A DNA stretch of 64,000 nt from Candidatus Fermentithermobacillaceae bacterium (GTDB taxonomy: Bacteria > Bacillota > Sulfobacillia > Fermentithermobacillales > Fermentithermobacillaceae), in assembly GCA_012837895.1 (NCBI GenBank), contig DUQH01000082.1, positions 1 to 64,000 on the forward strand, written 5' to 3'. Shown in pieces: positions 7,815 through 15,950 of the stretch. Every line of letters starts with the position of its first letter. Position 1 is the first letter of the stretch. A program made the position numbers and the translations under genes. The notes below the pieces were generated by a model. That model did not search any database. It was not told the DNA's origin and saw only the letters and a program-made list of their open reading frames with translations.

Positions 7815-8559
7815 GCACCACTTCCGCCTGGGATTTCCGGTAATAATCAGGAAGCGCTGAAGACGCGTCTACCACGTTGCCTTCCAGGAACATTTCCAGG
7901 CCTATCAGGCCCAATATCCCTGGCACCGGCAGCCTGAGATGGGTGTCAACCGGCCTGACACCCTCTATTCCCGCTTCACCGGCCATCTTAGAAAACTGCT
8001 CTGCAGCATCTCCTGTAATCCACACAGGCAGCGAAGGAGTACCGCCCAAATAGTCCAAGAACCGGTTTGAATCTACGGCGGTTGGAGGCACAAGCTCATC
8101 AAAACCTGACCTGGTCCGGGAATCCCCTGCTGCCTCAGGTGCTGCCTTCTCATACAAGGCGCACACAGTCTGGCTTCTGGCTCTCCCCTGCACTATACCA
8201 ACCCTCGGATAAGATGCGCATTGCCTCAGGTAAACCTGGAATGTAGGCACCTTGGCAATAGGCTTATCCAAGGCAAAAGCCAGTCCTTGGGCAATGGCAA
8301 AGCCTATCCTCAGCCCGGTAAAAGACCCGGGGCCGGCAGACACCGCCAGGCAATCCAGGTCTTCAGGGTTCCAACCAACCGTCTCCAGTGCCTGTATGTA
8401 AAGGGGAACCAACATCTTTGAATGGATCATAGGTTCTATGACTGTAAACTCACATCGTATGCCTGTATCGTCTACAAGCGCCACTCCAAGAAGTTCTGTG
8501 CTTGTTTCTATGGCTAGGACCCTAGCCGTTTTCGTTCCTGTGTCTCCAGATAGTTTCAA
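7777..8559 (-). CDS. tsaB: tRNA threonylcarbamoyladenosine biosynthesis protein TsaB
   Basis: 260 aa. TsaB is the inactive ASKHA-fold scaffold that dimerises with TsaD in t6A synthesis. Signatures are VLAIETSTELLGVAL at the N-terminus and the central LAVSAGPGSFTGLRIGFAIAQGLA, written here in part as SAGPGSFTGLRIG. The TTG at 8559 is preceded by the SD AAGGTGGG and lies inside the 3' end of tsaE (38-nt overlap). The C-terminal half is more divergent than the N-terminal half, as is usual in this family. Confidence 0.95.
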   Translation of the reverse strand: MKLSGDTGTKTARVLAIETSTELLGVALVDDTGIRCEFTVIEPMIHSKMLVPLYIQALETVGWNPEDLDCLAVSAGPGSFTGLRIGFAIAQGLAFALDKPIAKVPTFQVYLRQCASYPRVGIVQGRARSQTVCALYEKAAPEAAGDSRTRSGFDELVPPTAVDSNRFLDYLGGTPSLPVWITGDAAEQFSKMAGEAGIEGVRPVDTHLRLPVPGILGLIGLEMFLEGNVVDASSALPDYYRKSQAEVVLARKAKKGGRVD

Positions 8560-9046
8560 TAACTTCTACCCACCTTGCCTCGCTGGTTTCAAGGGTGATC
8601 CTGCACTTATTCTCTGATTTCACCGGTCTGGAATCCAAACACTCCTCGTGAAATCCGATGTTTACTTTCAATGTCGAGTCAGGCAAAGCTTCACCTGCAC
8701 GTTCGGGCCACTCTATGGCTACGACTGCAGAATCGTCAATATCATAGAGCAGGCCTGACTCTAAGATGTCTTCCTGGGTCAGCCTGTAGAAGTCAAAATG
8801 ATGTAGCACAAGCCTGCCCCGGTAAATCCTTTCCAGGACAAAGCTTGGGCTCTTTACATGTTCCTGTATGCCAAGCCCGGCAGCAATCCCTTGTACCATT
8901 GTGGTCTTGCCCGCCCCCAGGGACCCGGCCAGCAGGATTACCTCACCGCCCTTAAGCTGCTCTCCCAGGAGTTTTCCGAGACACCTGGTCTCTGACGGAG
9001 TTTCTACAACCAAAGTGCGTTTAGCTGTCTTGTTTTCCTGATGCAT
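8522..9046 (-). CDS. tsaE: tRNA threonylcarbamoyladenosine biosynthesis ATPase TsaE
   Basis: 174 aa from the ATG at 9046, which lies just past the upstream stop and has the SD GAAAGGAC. The frame is open to 9112, but that would run into the UDG gene. The P-loop [16 protein letters not shown] (near 40-55), [19 protein letters not shown] and the [12 protein letters not shown] motif identify TsaE, the ATPase that regenerates the TsaB-TsaD complex. It is translated upstream of and overlapping tsaB. Confidence 0.96.
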   Translation of the reverse strand: MHQENKTAKRTLVVETPSETRCLGKLLGEQLKGGEVILLAGSLGAGKTTMVQGIAAGLGIQEHVKSPSFVLERIYRGRLVLHHFDFYRLTQEDILESGLLYDIDDSAVVAIEWPERAGEALPDSTLKVNIGFHEECLDSRPVKSENKCRITLETSEARWVEVIETIWRHRNENG

Positions 9047-9060
9047 CAAACAGTGTCCTT

Positions 9061-9837
9061 TCACCTGCACAACTCTGCATGCTTTTGCTTGAGGCTCAAG
9101 AAATCCTCCCAAATCAGCCGTCTCTTGTTCCTTTCGTCCCTCAACACAGCAGCAGGATGAAACGTGACAAGATAGCTGATTCCATCCTTCTCAAACCATT
9201 TTCCCCTGTCCCTGGTAACCCTCAATCCAGGATTTATCAAAGTTTGAGAAGCCAGGGCTCCTAAGGCCACTATGATCTTGGGGCGGATTATCCTGATCTG
9301 CGCCATGAGATTTGGAAGGCACGCCTGTACCTCGTCTGGCGAAGGGAGCCTGTTCCCAGGCGGCCGGCACTTGACTATGTTGGCAATGAACGTTTCTTCT
9401 CTTGAAAACCCGTGGGACTTAAGCATCAGATCCAGAAGTTGCCCCGCCCTGCCGACAAAAGGCCTTCCCATTTCGTCTTCTGTCTTCCCAGGACCTTCCC
9501 CGACGAACATTATCTCAGCTTCCGGGTTGCCCTCGCCGAACACTACACCCCTGGCTCCTTGCCTTAGGGAACATTGCCTGCACTTAAGCACAAGCTGCCT
9601 CAGGAGAGCAAGGTCGTCAATTCCTGCAAACCGGTCCCCGGCAGGTGCTTTCGCCTCCAAATCCCGGGACAACTCCTGGCCAAGGTCCGGTTTACAACCG
9701 GTAGTCTCCTGCTGCTCCGGAAGCCTTCGTGCGCCTGGATCAGTTACAGGGGTCAATCCGTCAAACAGTGTACCCTGCCCGGGCACAGATTCGCCTCCGA
9801 ACAACGAGCGCTGGAACACGCCGGGCTTACTCTTCAC
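9061..9837 (-). CDS. Family 4 (Fe-S) uracil-DNA glycosylase
   Basis: 258 aa from a GTG at 9837 with the SD AAGGAG 9 nt upstream. The catalytic domain starts near residue 80. Motif 1 is VGEGPGKTEDEMGRPFVGRAG and motif 2 is VTFHPAAVLR; the cysteines of CRQCSLRQG, NIVKCRPPGNR and VQACLPNL suit the 4Fe-4S cluster of family 4. The enzyme removes uracil arising by cytosine deamination and is common in thermophiles and many Bacillota. About 75 N-terminal residues (proline- and glutamine-rich) are a low-complexity extension of unknown role. It overlaps the DUF483-like gene by 11 nt. Confidence 0.93.
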   Translation of the reverse strand: MKSKPGVFQRSLFGGESVPGQGTLFDGLTPVTDPGARRLPEQQETTGCKPDLGQELSRDLEAKAPAGDRFAGIDDLALLRQLVLKCRQCSLRQGARGVVFGEGNPEAEIMFVGEGPGKTEDEMGRPFVGRAGQLLDLMLKSHGFSREETFIANIVKCRPPGNRLPSPDEVQACLPNLMAQIRIIRPKIIVALGALASQTLINPGLRVTRDRGKWFEKDGISYLVTFHPAAVLRDERNKRRLIWEDFLSLKQKHAELCR

Positions 9838-10774
9838 CTGGGTCAACTCCTTGTTGCTTCGCTTCTTGCTGCAACCTAGCCAGCCGGTTCTGTATGATAT
9901 CAGGGTACTGCCTGACCAGGTTCATGTTGCTGTTCAGGTGCTCCTGGTATTTCCCGGCCAAGTCCGGATCAACCTGACTGAGAGCTTCATGTATGGCCCT
10001 GCCCATAGCTGCAGCTTCCTCGCAATCAGGCTGGCACGGGAAGAAGTCCTTGGTGAAATACGCATGTATGTCCACATCTTCGGGACGGTCAGAATGGGCA
10101 ATCTGGTATGAAGCCCTCACCTCAGGACTCAATACCCCTGAATTCCTGTCAAAGATGTACCTTTCTATGCAGCAAACAGGGAATCCAAGTATTTCCCCGG
10201 CTTTCCGCAAGAAAGCAGCATTATGTTCTTCAGGGAACACCCGGAATGAGCCGTCTGAGGAGGGATCAGGATGCTTAGCGTAAGCATACCTTATGTCTTT
10301 CCTGAGATCCTGAAGCTCCTCAAGTTCAACGGCGACATCGTCGTCGTTGAAGATGTAAATCTCCCGTATAGTCGGTCGTGCTTCTAATTCTTTCCACTTC
10401 AATCCCCATCTATCGATCCAGTCCATGTACACTTGGTACGATCTGGACTTCTCAACGACATCGCTGTATATATCGCTGAGCAGCTGCAAGCGGAAACGCA
10501 GGTCCTGTGCCTTATTCTTCTTCCGGCGCATAGTAGCCGCCCTGCTCTTTAGATAATCGGTAAGCGATTCGCCGGGAAGCCTCTGTCCTGCCATCTTCTG
10601 CCGGAACCTGTCGTCGATAGTGGCACCTAGGATACCGGCATCAGGCAATTCAGCAGGCATGATGATTTGGGCTGCTTTTCTCAGACCTAATATCACAGGC
10701 AGGAAATCATCAAACTTGGCCCGGAGAGGAATCACATGCTCATTCATAAATTCGAGATATAATTGCTGGTCCAT
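9827..10774 (-). CDS. DUF483-like cysteine-containing protein, function unknown
   Basis: 315 aa, no signal peptide or membrane segment. The central GFPVCCIERYI and later FFPCQPDCEEA cysteine motifs recall the DUF483 family, known to me mainly from archaea and some anaerobic Bacillota; the four cysteines could bind metal. The N-terminal 100 residues are basic and helical (MRRKKNKAQ). No function should be inferred. It is the first gene of the UDG-tsaE-tsaB-rimI operon. The ATG at 10774 has only a weak SD (AAGAG, too close), but is preceded by an unusual leader (mini-ORF and hairpin). Confidence 0.75.
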   Translation of the reverse strand: MDQQLYLEFMNEHVIPLRAKFDDFLPVILGLRKAAQIIMPAELPDAGILGATIDDRFRQKMAGQRLPGESLTDYLKSRAATMRRKKNKAQDLRFRLQLLSDIYSDVVEKSRSYQVYMDWIDRWGLKWKELEARPTIREIYIFNDDDVAVELEELQDLRKDIRYAYAKHPDPSSDGSFRVFPEEHNAAFLRKAGEILGFPVCCIERYIFDRNSGVLSPEVRASYQIAHSDRPEDVDIHAYFTKDFFPCQPDCEEAAAMGRAIHEALSQVDPDLAGKYQEHLNSNMNLVRQYPDIIQNRLARLQQEAKQQGVDPGEE

Positions 10775-10781
10775 GGCTCTT

Positions 10782-10822
10782 GTAGGCTGTCAGAAGGAAG
10801 CCTACTTCATCGTTCCCCCTTT
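10782..10822 (-). promoter_or_regulatory. Leader with two-codon ORF and hairpin before the DUF483-like gene
   Basis: On the minus strand a strong SD (AAAGGGGG) precedes ATG-AAG-TAG at 10810-10802, a Met-Lys mini-ORF. Its stop codon lies inside a 7-bp hairpin, GTAGGCT/AGCCTAC (10782-10805), which ends 7 nt before the ATG of the real gene. This could couple or attenuate translation. The evidence is sequence geometry only. Confidence 0.4.
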
Positions 10823-10943
10823 CTCTACAATGTTCACATCGAGTGCTTAACTTTGTTCTTCACCCAAACATCTTATCCCTTTATCTTATAGCAAAACACT
10901 TCCGGGATAACGTACACATAACTCAGTATTGCCATTGGATGCC

Positions 10944-10976
10944 AAAAACAAAAGGAGAGGATTATCCTCTCCTTTT
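10944..10976 (-). terminator. Terminator of the MutL-1 module
   Basis: Thirteen-bp arms AAAAGGAGAGGAT and ATCCTCTCCTTTT (10950-10962 and 10964-10976) are followed on the minus strand by TTTTGTTTTT. It sits just beyond the stop at 11001. The symmetry would let it also work on the plus strand. Confidence 0.92.
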
Positions 10977-11000
10977 ACTTCTACATTGACAGTCCGCGTG

Positions 11001-12122
11001 CTAGCTTTCGATTATCTCCACGTTGGCCCTGGGCACAGTTACAATCGTGCCGTCTTCCAACTTAGCCCTCAGAATTCTAACCCGGGCTTCTGACTCGATT
11101 ACCTCAAGCTCAGGCGGCAGTTCGACAATTTCAGCCAGCATACCGAAGTAAGGCTCCCTGATGATACGAATTGGTGTTCCAGGTACAAGTCCCTTGGTAA
11201 GGTCCAGACCTTCATCGTCGCCCTCAGCTTCATAACCGGGCACAATGATCTCAGGACGCATTACTCCTGCACGGATCTGGGTTGCCCCGTTGATCGACGC
11301 CTTGAAGCCGTTAAGTTTCTTGAGCAACACGAAGGTCCGGTCTGCCATCCTCATCCTGCCGAAACCTTCGGTGATGATTACGGTAACCGGGATATCTTCA
11401 TGCCCTGTAATCGCTACACCAATGTCGAAGCCGAGGTATTCGATTAGTTCGGTGTCGATTATACCGCCGGCCACAATTCCCTTTGCGCCTACTTCTCCGG
11501 CTTTCTTAATCGCCTCAGCCGTAACCAGTGAGCCGCCGACCAGGATCTTATCCTTGTCATCAGGCCTGACATTGGAAGCATCCAACACATCGTTGGGGTC
11601 TTCCACCGCGACCCTGATGACGCCCTGGGTTTCTCCGCCTACGCCAAAGATGCCCTGTATAAAAGCGCCTTCCGTTCTTACAACAACCCCTTCTTTGGGG
11701 AGAACTCCCTCGACGATTCCCTCTATATAGGCATCTATCTCAATGGGAACCGGGGGTTCACGTAAGGTGACCTGCCCGGTAACTGTTGAGATCATCTCAA
11801 TGGCCCCGTCTGTGGGCGATTCAACATGGTGCCTGATCAGCCCGAAAAACGACTTGTACTCCGCCAGGAGTTCACCTTTCTTGACAAAGTCCCCTTCGGA
11901 CTTCTGCATGAAATCAGCGATATCATCAGGGTCGACGCCCAGGATATTTGCCACGTTAACCGCCTGCGGGTTACCGGGAATGTGCGTTTTCGCAACAATA
12001 GTGTCTGGCGAAACCGCCTGTCCTTTCTCAACCAGCACTTCGCCGAGGATAGGAAGGCGGCGCGTCTTGGTGATCACCGCTCTTTCAGTTACTTTGAGAC
12101 CAGGTGTATATGCGTGTGCCAT
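11001..12122 (-). CDS. Barrel-sandwich/KOW-like protein paired with MutL-family ATPase (copy 1)
   Basis: 373 aa, cytosolic, unnamed family. The N-terminal 100 residues repeat the pattern LPILGEVLVEKGQAVSPDTIVAK / EGDFVKKGELLAEY (given here in part: GEVLVEKGQAV and EGDFVKKGELL), which looks like a biotinyl-lipoyl or barrel-sandwich fold. The middle holds SINGATQIRAG and RPEIIVPG, which are almost identical in the second copy. The C-terminus (PGTPIRIIREPYFGMLAEI, VPRANVEII) looks like a KOW/SH3 domain. The ATG has the SD GGAGGGAAGG and follows MutL-1 by 16 bp. Constant pairing with the ATPase suggests a complex. The biochemical role is unknown. Confidence 0.8.
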   Translation of the reverse strand: MAHAYTPGLKVTERAVITKTRRLPILGEVLVEKGQAVSPDTIVAKTHIPGNPQAVNVANILGVDPDDIADFMQKSEGDFVKKGELLAEYKSFFGLIRHHVESPTDGAIEMISTVTGQVTLREPPVPIEIDAYIEGIVEGVLPKEGVVVRTEGAFIQGIFGVGGETQGVIRVAVEDPNDVLDASNVRPDDKDKILVGGSLVTAEAIKKAGEVGAKGIVAGGIIDTELIEYLGFDIGVAITGHEDIPVTVIITEGFGRMRMADRTFVLLKKLNGFKASINGATQIRAGVMRPEIIVPGYEAEGDDEGLDLTKGLVPGTPIRIIREPYFGMLAEIVELPPELEVIESEARVRILRAKLEDGTIVTVPRANVEIIES

Positions 12123-12138
12123 TTATACCTTCCCTCCT

Positions 12139-13995
12139 CTAAACCTCAGCATATTTCTTGAGCGATTCCGCAGGATACATATTCATCGCAAGGAACCACT
12201 CTACCAGCTTGGCGTTCCGGGCTCTCACATCTTCGGGCAGGGCAAGCGGGCGTCCCCTGCAATCGATGATGACCCCAACCACACCGCCGTTGACATCTTT
12301 CTTGACTTCATGTCCATAGCCCCTGCCTGCATCAAACTGCCGGGACGGCCGGATCATTGCTAATGCAACTGTGTCTTCGGGAACCGGGATAACTTTCACG
12401 GAACCGAAAGGCACAGACTCTTCATATGTCTTGCCGTCAAATTCAAGGGTCACTTCCAGACAAGGAGCGCCGAACTCAGCTTTGCCGTTGGGGCCTGCAG
12501 CTGCAATTGCCGTTCCAAGCTTGACTAGGCAGTCCCTGTCAAACACCTGCATGGAAGCTTTCGGATGGATAGATGCCAGGATACCCAGCTGCGGCATCAT
12601 GAAGATTGAGTCAACCGCCAACATGGTTGTTGCCTCTGGCTGGAAAGCGTCCATAAGCATCATAGCAGCTTGTGCACGCCTGGGTGCGTGGGACAGACAT
12701 CCGCCTGAGCCGATAAGCATGCCAAGCTCAGCCATGTCGATGTATGTCTCGTCACTTCCAGTCTGTTCGAAGGTATCTCCAATGGTCCTCTGCCTGTGTA
12801 CGCCTCTAAGCCCCACTGCCAAGCTCTTGTGGTGCTCGAAAGCAAGACGCAAAGCTTCCCTTGCAATAGCTTGTTCGATGATAAGCTCGTCCAGAGTCTG
12901 CGGGATAGTGGTGGGACGGATCATCTTATTCCTGATCCTGTTCCTAAGAGCTCCTTCTTCAATGGAGAACGGAATCCATCTCATGATATTCCGCACACCT
13001 GCTTCGAGAAGCACGTTGCAGATAGAGTAGCTCATACCCAGGTTAGCTGAAACGGTTCTATTGAAGAACTCGCCAAACACTGAGAATACGTCAGTGGTTG
13101 CGCCACCTATGTCAACCCCTATGACGCTCATGTCATATTCCTGTGAAGTAGTCTGCATGCAAGCGCCAACTGCACCAGGAGTGGGCATAATGGGTATGGG
13201 GGTCCACTGCATAAGCTTGTTGTAACCAGGCGCCTGGGCCATAACGTGCTCCATGAAAAGGTTGTGAATCTCTTCCCTTGCAGGCCCAAGCACTTCGGTC
13301 TCAAGCACAGGCCGCAGGTTGTCCACGATTCTAAGGTCGGTCTTCTCACCGAGGATATTGCTGATATGTGTCCGGGCCTGCTTGTTACCGGCGAAAATAA
13401 TGGGCAGCTTGTACCCGATACCAAGCCTCGGCTTGGGTTCCGCAGCTGAGATGAGCTCACCGATTTCAGCTACGTGAGTGATGGTGCCGCCATCAATTCC
13501 TCCTGAAAGCAGAATCATGTCAGGCCTTAGCTGCCTGATCCTCTGGATCTTCTCATGGGGCTTCCTGCCGTCGTCTACTGAAATAACGTCCATTACGATA
13601 GCCCCGGCACCCAGGGCAGCCCGGGCGGCAGATTCGGCGGTCATAGTCTTAACCACACCTGCTACCATCATCTGGAGGCCGCCACCTGCAGATGAGGTTG
13701 ACATGTAGATGTCTACCCCTGAGCCGTCAGGTTGCCTTGGTGTGATTACTCCCTGTTCGTTTAGGAATGTCTTACCGGTAAGTTCTTCAATTTCCCTGAT
13801 AGCATTCCTAGCACCCATTGTAACGTCTTCAAAAGGCGCCTCAACTGTTGTGGGAGCTTCTCCCCGCACGACCAGGCGGTATTCGTCGCCGGTTTTTTCG
13901 ATAAGAATAGCTTTGGTCGTTGTGGAACCACAGTCGGTAGCTAACACAGAGTTTATCTCTCTGTCTAGCTCAAACGCATTCTTTTGCTCCTGCAC
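12139..13995 (-). CDS. MutL-family (glutamate mutase accessory) ASKHA ATPase, copy 1
   Basis: 618 aa from a GTG at 13995 with the SD GAGGGAGGGG 8 nt upstream; the frame is open to 14049 without an SD. ASKHA signatures: phosphate-1 loop ATDCGSTTTKAIL near residue 20, phosphate-2 loop GVDIGGATTDVFS near 300, plus LIGSGGCLSHAPRR. This is the GlmL/MutL family (unrelated to mismatch-repair MutL), first known from the gene between the two glutamate mutase subunits and thought to reactivate or chaperone the B12 enzyme. No B12 mutase subunit is encoded in this window, so the client here is open. Flanked by the 131-aa protein upstream and the barrel-sandwich partner downstream. Confidence 0.9.
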   Translation of the reverse strand: MQEQKNAFELDREINSVLATDCGSTTTKAILIEKTGDEYRLVVRGEAPTTVEAPFEDVTMGARNAIREIEELTGKTFLNEQGVITPRQPDGSGVDIYMSTSSAGGGLQMMVAGVVKTMTAESAARAALGAGAIVMDVISVDDGRKPHEKIQRIRQLRPDMILLSGGIDGGTITHVAEIGELISAAEPKPRLGIGYKLPIIFAGNKQARTHISNILGEKTDLRIVDNLRPVLETEVLGPAREEIHNLFMEHVMAQAPGYNKLMQWTPIPIMPTPGAVGACMQTTSQEYDMSVIGVDIGGATTDVFSVFGEFFNRTVSANLGMSYSICNVLLEAGVRNIMRWIPFSIEEGALRNRIRNKMIRPTTIPQTLDELIIEQAIAREALRLAFEHHKSLAVGLRGVHRQRTIGDTFEQTGSDETYIDMAELGMLIGSGGCLSHAPRRAQAAMMLMDAFQPEATTMLAVDSIFMMPQLGILASIHPKASMQVFDRDCLVKLGTAIAAAGPNGKAEFGAPCLEVTLEFDGKTYEESVPFGSVKVIPVPEDTVALAMIRPSRQFDAGRGYGHEVKKDVNGGVVGVIIDCRGRPLALPEDVRARNAKLVEWFLAMNMYPAESLKKYAEV

Positions 13996-14086
13996 TAAGT
14001 CTTCCCCTCCCTCACTGGCACCATGACACAATAAGACTACTTGGATCAATTACGACATCCGCCGCGAAAAATCCTCTTACATCAGA

Positions 14087-14482
14087 TCATTTTTCAGCGT
14101 CTGTGTCTTGTGATTCCATCTTTAACGCATCATCAAGCATAGATGTTCCTGATTCTTTCTGCTTTGCTACTCTTTTCAAAGCCTTCTGCTTTTTTCTTTC
14201 TTCCTCCTCTTCCATAGCGATAGCTTCAATTCGCTGAATCAGAAGCTCTACATTCTTCCTATCATCAAAAAAGTACGCATAATCTTCAAAAGTCTCGAAG
14301 AACACACCAATCATCGGTGAAAAAAAGTGCATAAGCTGGCCACCTATATAACTCAGGGGCTTGTTCATTTCCAAGAAGAAAATCGCGGGAACCGCCAGGC
14401 CGTACTGCTTTACCTTCTGCGCAATCGCTTCCACCAGCTCATCCCGCTGCTTCTCGTCAATAGGCTCGCGGAAGTTAAGCAT
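14087..14482 (-). CDS. Small unknown protein with hydrophobic core, first gene of MutL-1 module
   Basis: 131 aa. The central part (LAVPAIFFLEMNKPLSYIGG, then QLMHFFSPMIGVFF) is hydrophobic, with the conserved-looking phrase PAIFFLE-NKPLS; the C-terminal third is a charged helix (EEEEERKKQKALKRVAKQKE) rich in Glu and Lys. It may be a membrane-associated adaptor. The ATG has the strong SD GGGAGGTG. It lies between a terminator (14548-14613) and MutL-1, so it likely starts its own transcript; a TAAAAT -10-like hexamer lies near 14517-14522. I recall similar small proteins in other Bacillota, without function. Confidence 0.75.
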   Translation of the reverse strand: MLNFREPIDEKQRDELVEAIAQKVKQYGLAVPAIFFLEMNKPLSYIGGQLMHFFSPMIGVFFETFEDYAYFFDDRKNVELLIQRIEAIAMEEEEERKKQKALKRVAKQKESGTSMLDDALKMESQDTDAEK

Positions 14483-14547
14483 CCGTTCACCTCCCTGTCG
14501 ATAGCATTGTCTCTATTTTACAATATTTCAACCAACTTATCGAAACC

Positions 14548-14613
14548 TAAAAATACCACAGCAGACAGCAAGCAGCCTGGATACCCATAACCAGGCACCA
14601 TGAGCTGCTTGCC
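14548..14613 (-). terminator. Terminator after the MutL-2 module
   Basis: Nested inverted repeats GCAAGCAG/CTGCTTGC (14568-14575 and 14605-14612) and CCTGG/CCAGG surround a loop, and on the minus strand a run of five T follows at about 14549-14553. It lies directly after the stop at 14624 and separates the two MutL modules into different transcripts. Confidence 0.7.
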
Positions 14614-14623
14614 GCTATATTGC

Positions 14624-15946
14624 TCATAATAACTCTACATTAGCCCTGGGGACCACCACTTCATTCCCGTCCCTAAGCGCAACTTTGACTACAGGAACTC
14701 TGGCTTCAGTCTCGATTGCCACAGGCTCCCTGATGATCTCGCAAATCCGCCCGGTAGCCCCGAAATAGGGTTCGTTGATGATCCTTACATCCATTCCTAC
14801 CCGCAAGTCAGGATCAAACTGGACAGGTTTGGCAGGCTCATCCTCAAAATCCTCAAAAGGAGCGATGATTTCAGGCCTTATGGCCCCTGCCCTAATCTGG
14901 GTTGCACCGTTAATCGAAGCCATCCTTCCTTCAAGGGAAGCCAGGATCTCAAATGCTTCCTTCCGCATTGAGAGGTGGCCAAATCCCTCCATCAGTATAA
15001 CAGTAATGTCAATATCCTCCTGGCCGGTTATGCCCACGCCAAGCTTGACTCCAAGGGATTGGGTCAGGTTAAAGTAGTTGACCGTTCCTGTGATTACTCC
15101 CTTTACTCCGATATCAAGCGCCCTGGAAAGGGCTTCGTTGGTGGCGAAAGATCCCCCGACGATGATCTTATCTCTGCAATCCTCCGTAATCATGTCTGCT
15201 TCAAGCACCTGATCGGGGCTGCTACAAAGCATTTTGAGTTCACCGTAGGTCTCCCTGCCCAGCCCGAACACCCCGTTGAGGCGGACTCCGGTAGTGTCAA
15301 CTATACATCCCCGGTTCTCAATAATCTGAGAGACAGTGCCTTGTACGTATGCATTTACCACGACCTCTTTGAACGGCCTGGCAATTGTCACTTTGCCTGT
15401 CTCGGTACAAATCTTAGATATGATTCCTGATACGGGAGCTATCGCAGTCTTGGTGAAGAACGCCTGGGCTTCGCCCTTCTTGGCGATCATCTGGCCCTTC
15501 TTGACTTCTTGACCTACCTGCCTCAGCATGTGGTTTGGAAGTTCTTCAGGTTTGCACTTGATCTCGAAAGCCACGTCGAAGGTTATAGGCGGCTCTTCCC
15601 GTCCAAACTCTTCCCTGATAGTAATCCTTCCTGAACGGCTAGACACATCCTCGATTACACCGTCTGTAGGTGACCCAATCTCTTTCCTGCCGTACAGACC
15701 TTGTTCGGCCCTGGCGATAATGTCCTGGGTCTTGACGCGGTCGCCCACATTTTTCAGCATGCATTTGCCAAGTTCCGAAGGTTCTATACCCAATAGCCTG
15801 GCTGCTGGGATAACCCAGGGAATACCGGGCCTGAGCGCTATCTTGGCAACAGGTGTATCAGGTAATACCCTGTCTCCCTTCTTAACAAGGACTTCCCCTG
15901 GCAGGGGTAGCCGCCTTACTTTTCTTATAAGTTCTATCCGGCCCAC
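14624..15946 (-). CDS. Barrel-sandwich/KOW-like protein paired with MutL-family ATPase (copy 2)
   Basis: 440 aa from a GTG at 15946 with the SD CAGGAGA, 4 bp after the MutL-2 stop; the frame is open to 15982 inside MutL-2. Paralog of the 373-aa protein at 11001: shares LPLPGEVLVKKGD, SINGATQIRAGAIRPEII, INEPYFG and the end VPRANVELL. It is longer because it carries an additional barrel-sandwich-like block (QVGQEVKKGQMIAKKG followed by APVSGIISKI), so it seems to have two such units where copy 1 has one. No catalytic motif is evident. It probably forms a complex with MutL-2. Confidence 0.8.
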   Translation of the reverse strand: MGRIELIRKVRRLPLPGEVLVKKGDRVLPDTPVAKIALRPGIPWVIPAARLLGIEPSELGKCMLKNVGDRVKTQDIIARAEQGLYGRKEIGSPTDGVIEDVSSRSGRITIREEFGREEPPITFDVAFEIKCKPEELPNHMLRQVGQEVKKGQMIAKKGEAQAFFTKTAIAPVSGIISKICTETGKVTIARPFKEVVVNAYVQGTVSQIIENRGCIVDTTGVRLNGVFGLGRETYGELKMLCSSPDQVLEADMITEDCRDKIIVGGSFATNEALSRALDIGVKGVITGTVNYFNLTQSLGVKLGVGITGQEDIDITVILMEGFGHLSMRKEAFEILASLEGRMASINGATQIRAGAIRPEIIAPFEDFEDEPAKPVQFDPDLRVGMDVRIINEPYFGATGRICEIIREPVAIETEARVPVVKVALRDGNEVVVPRANVELL

Positions 15947-15950
15947 TTGA

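Noticed and set aside
9272-10111. 279-aa plus-strand frame
   Set aside because: It is antisense to the UDG and DUF483-like genes, whose motifs and SDs are convincing.
11743-13030. Long plus-strand frames opposite the MutL-1 module
   Set aside because: Shadow frames of genes with strong ASKHA motifs; no SD or known domain.
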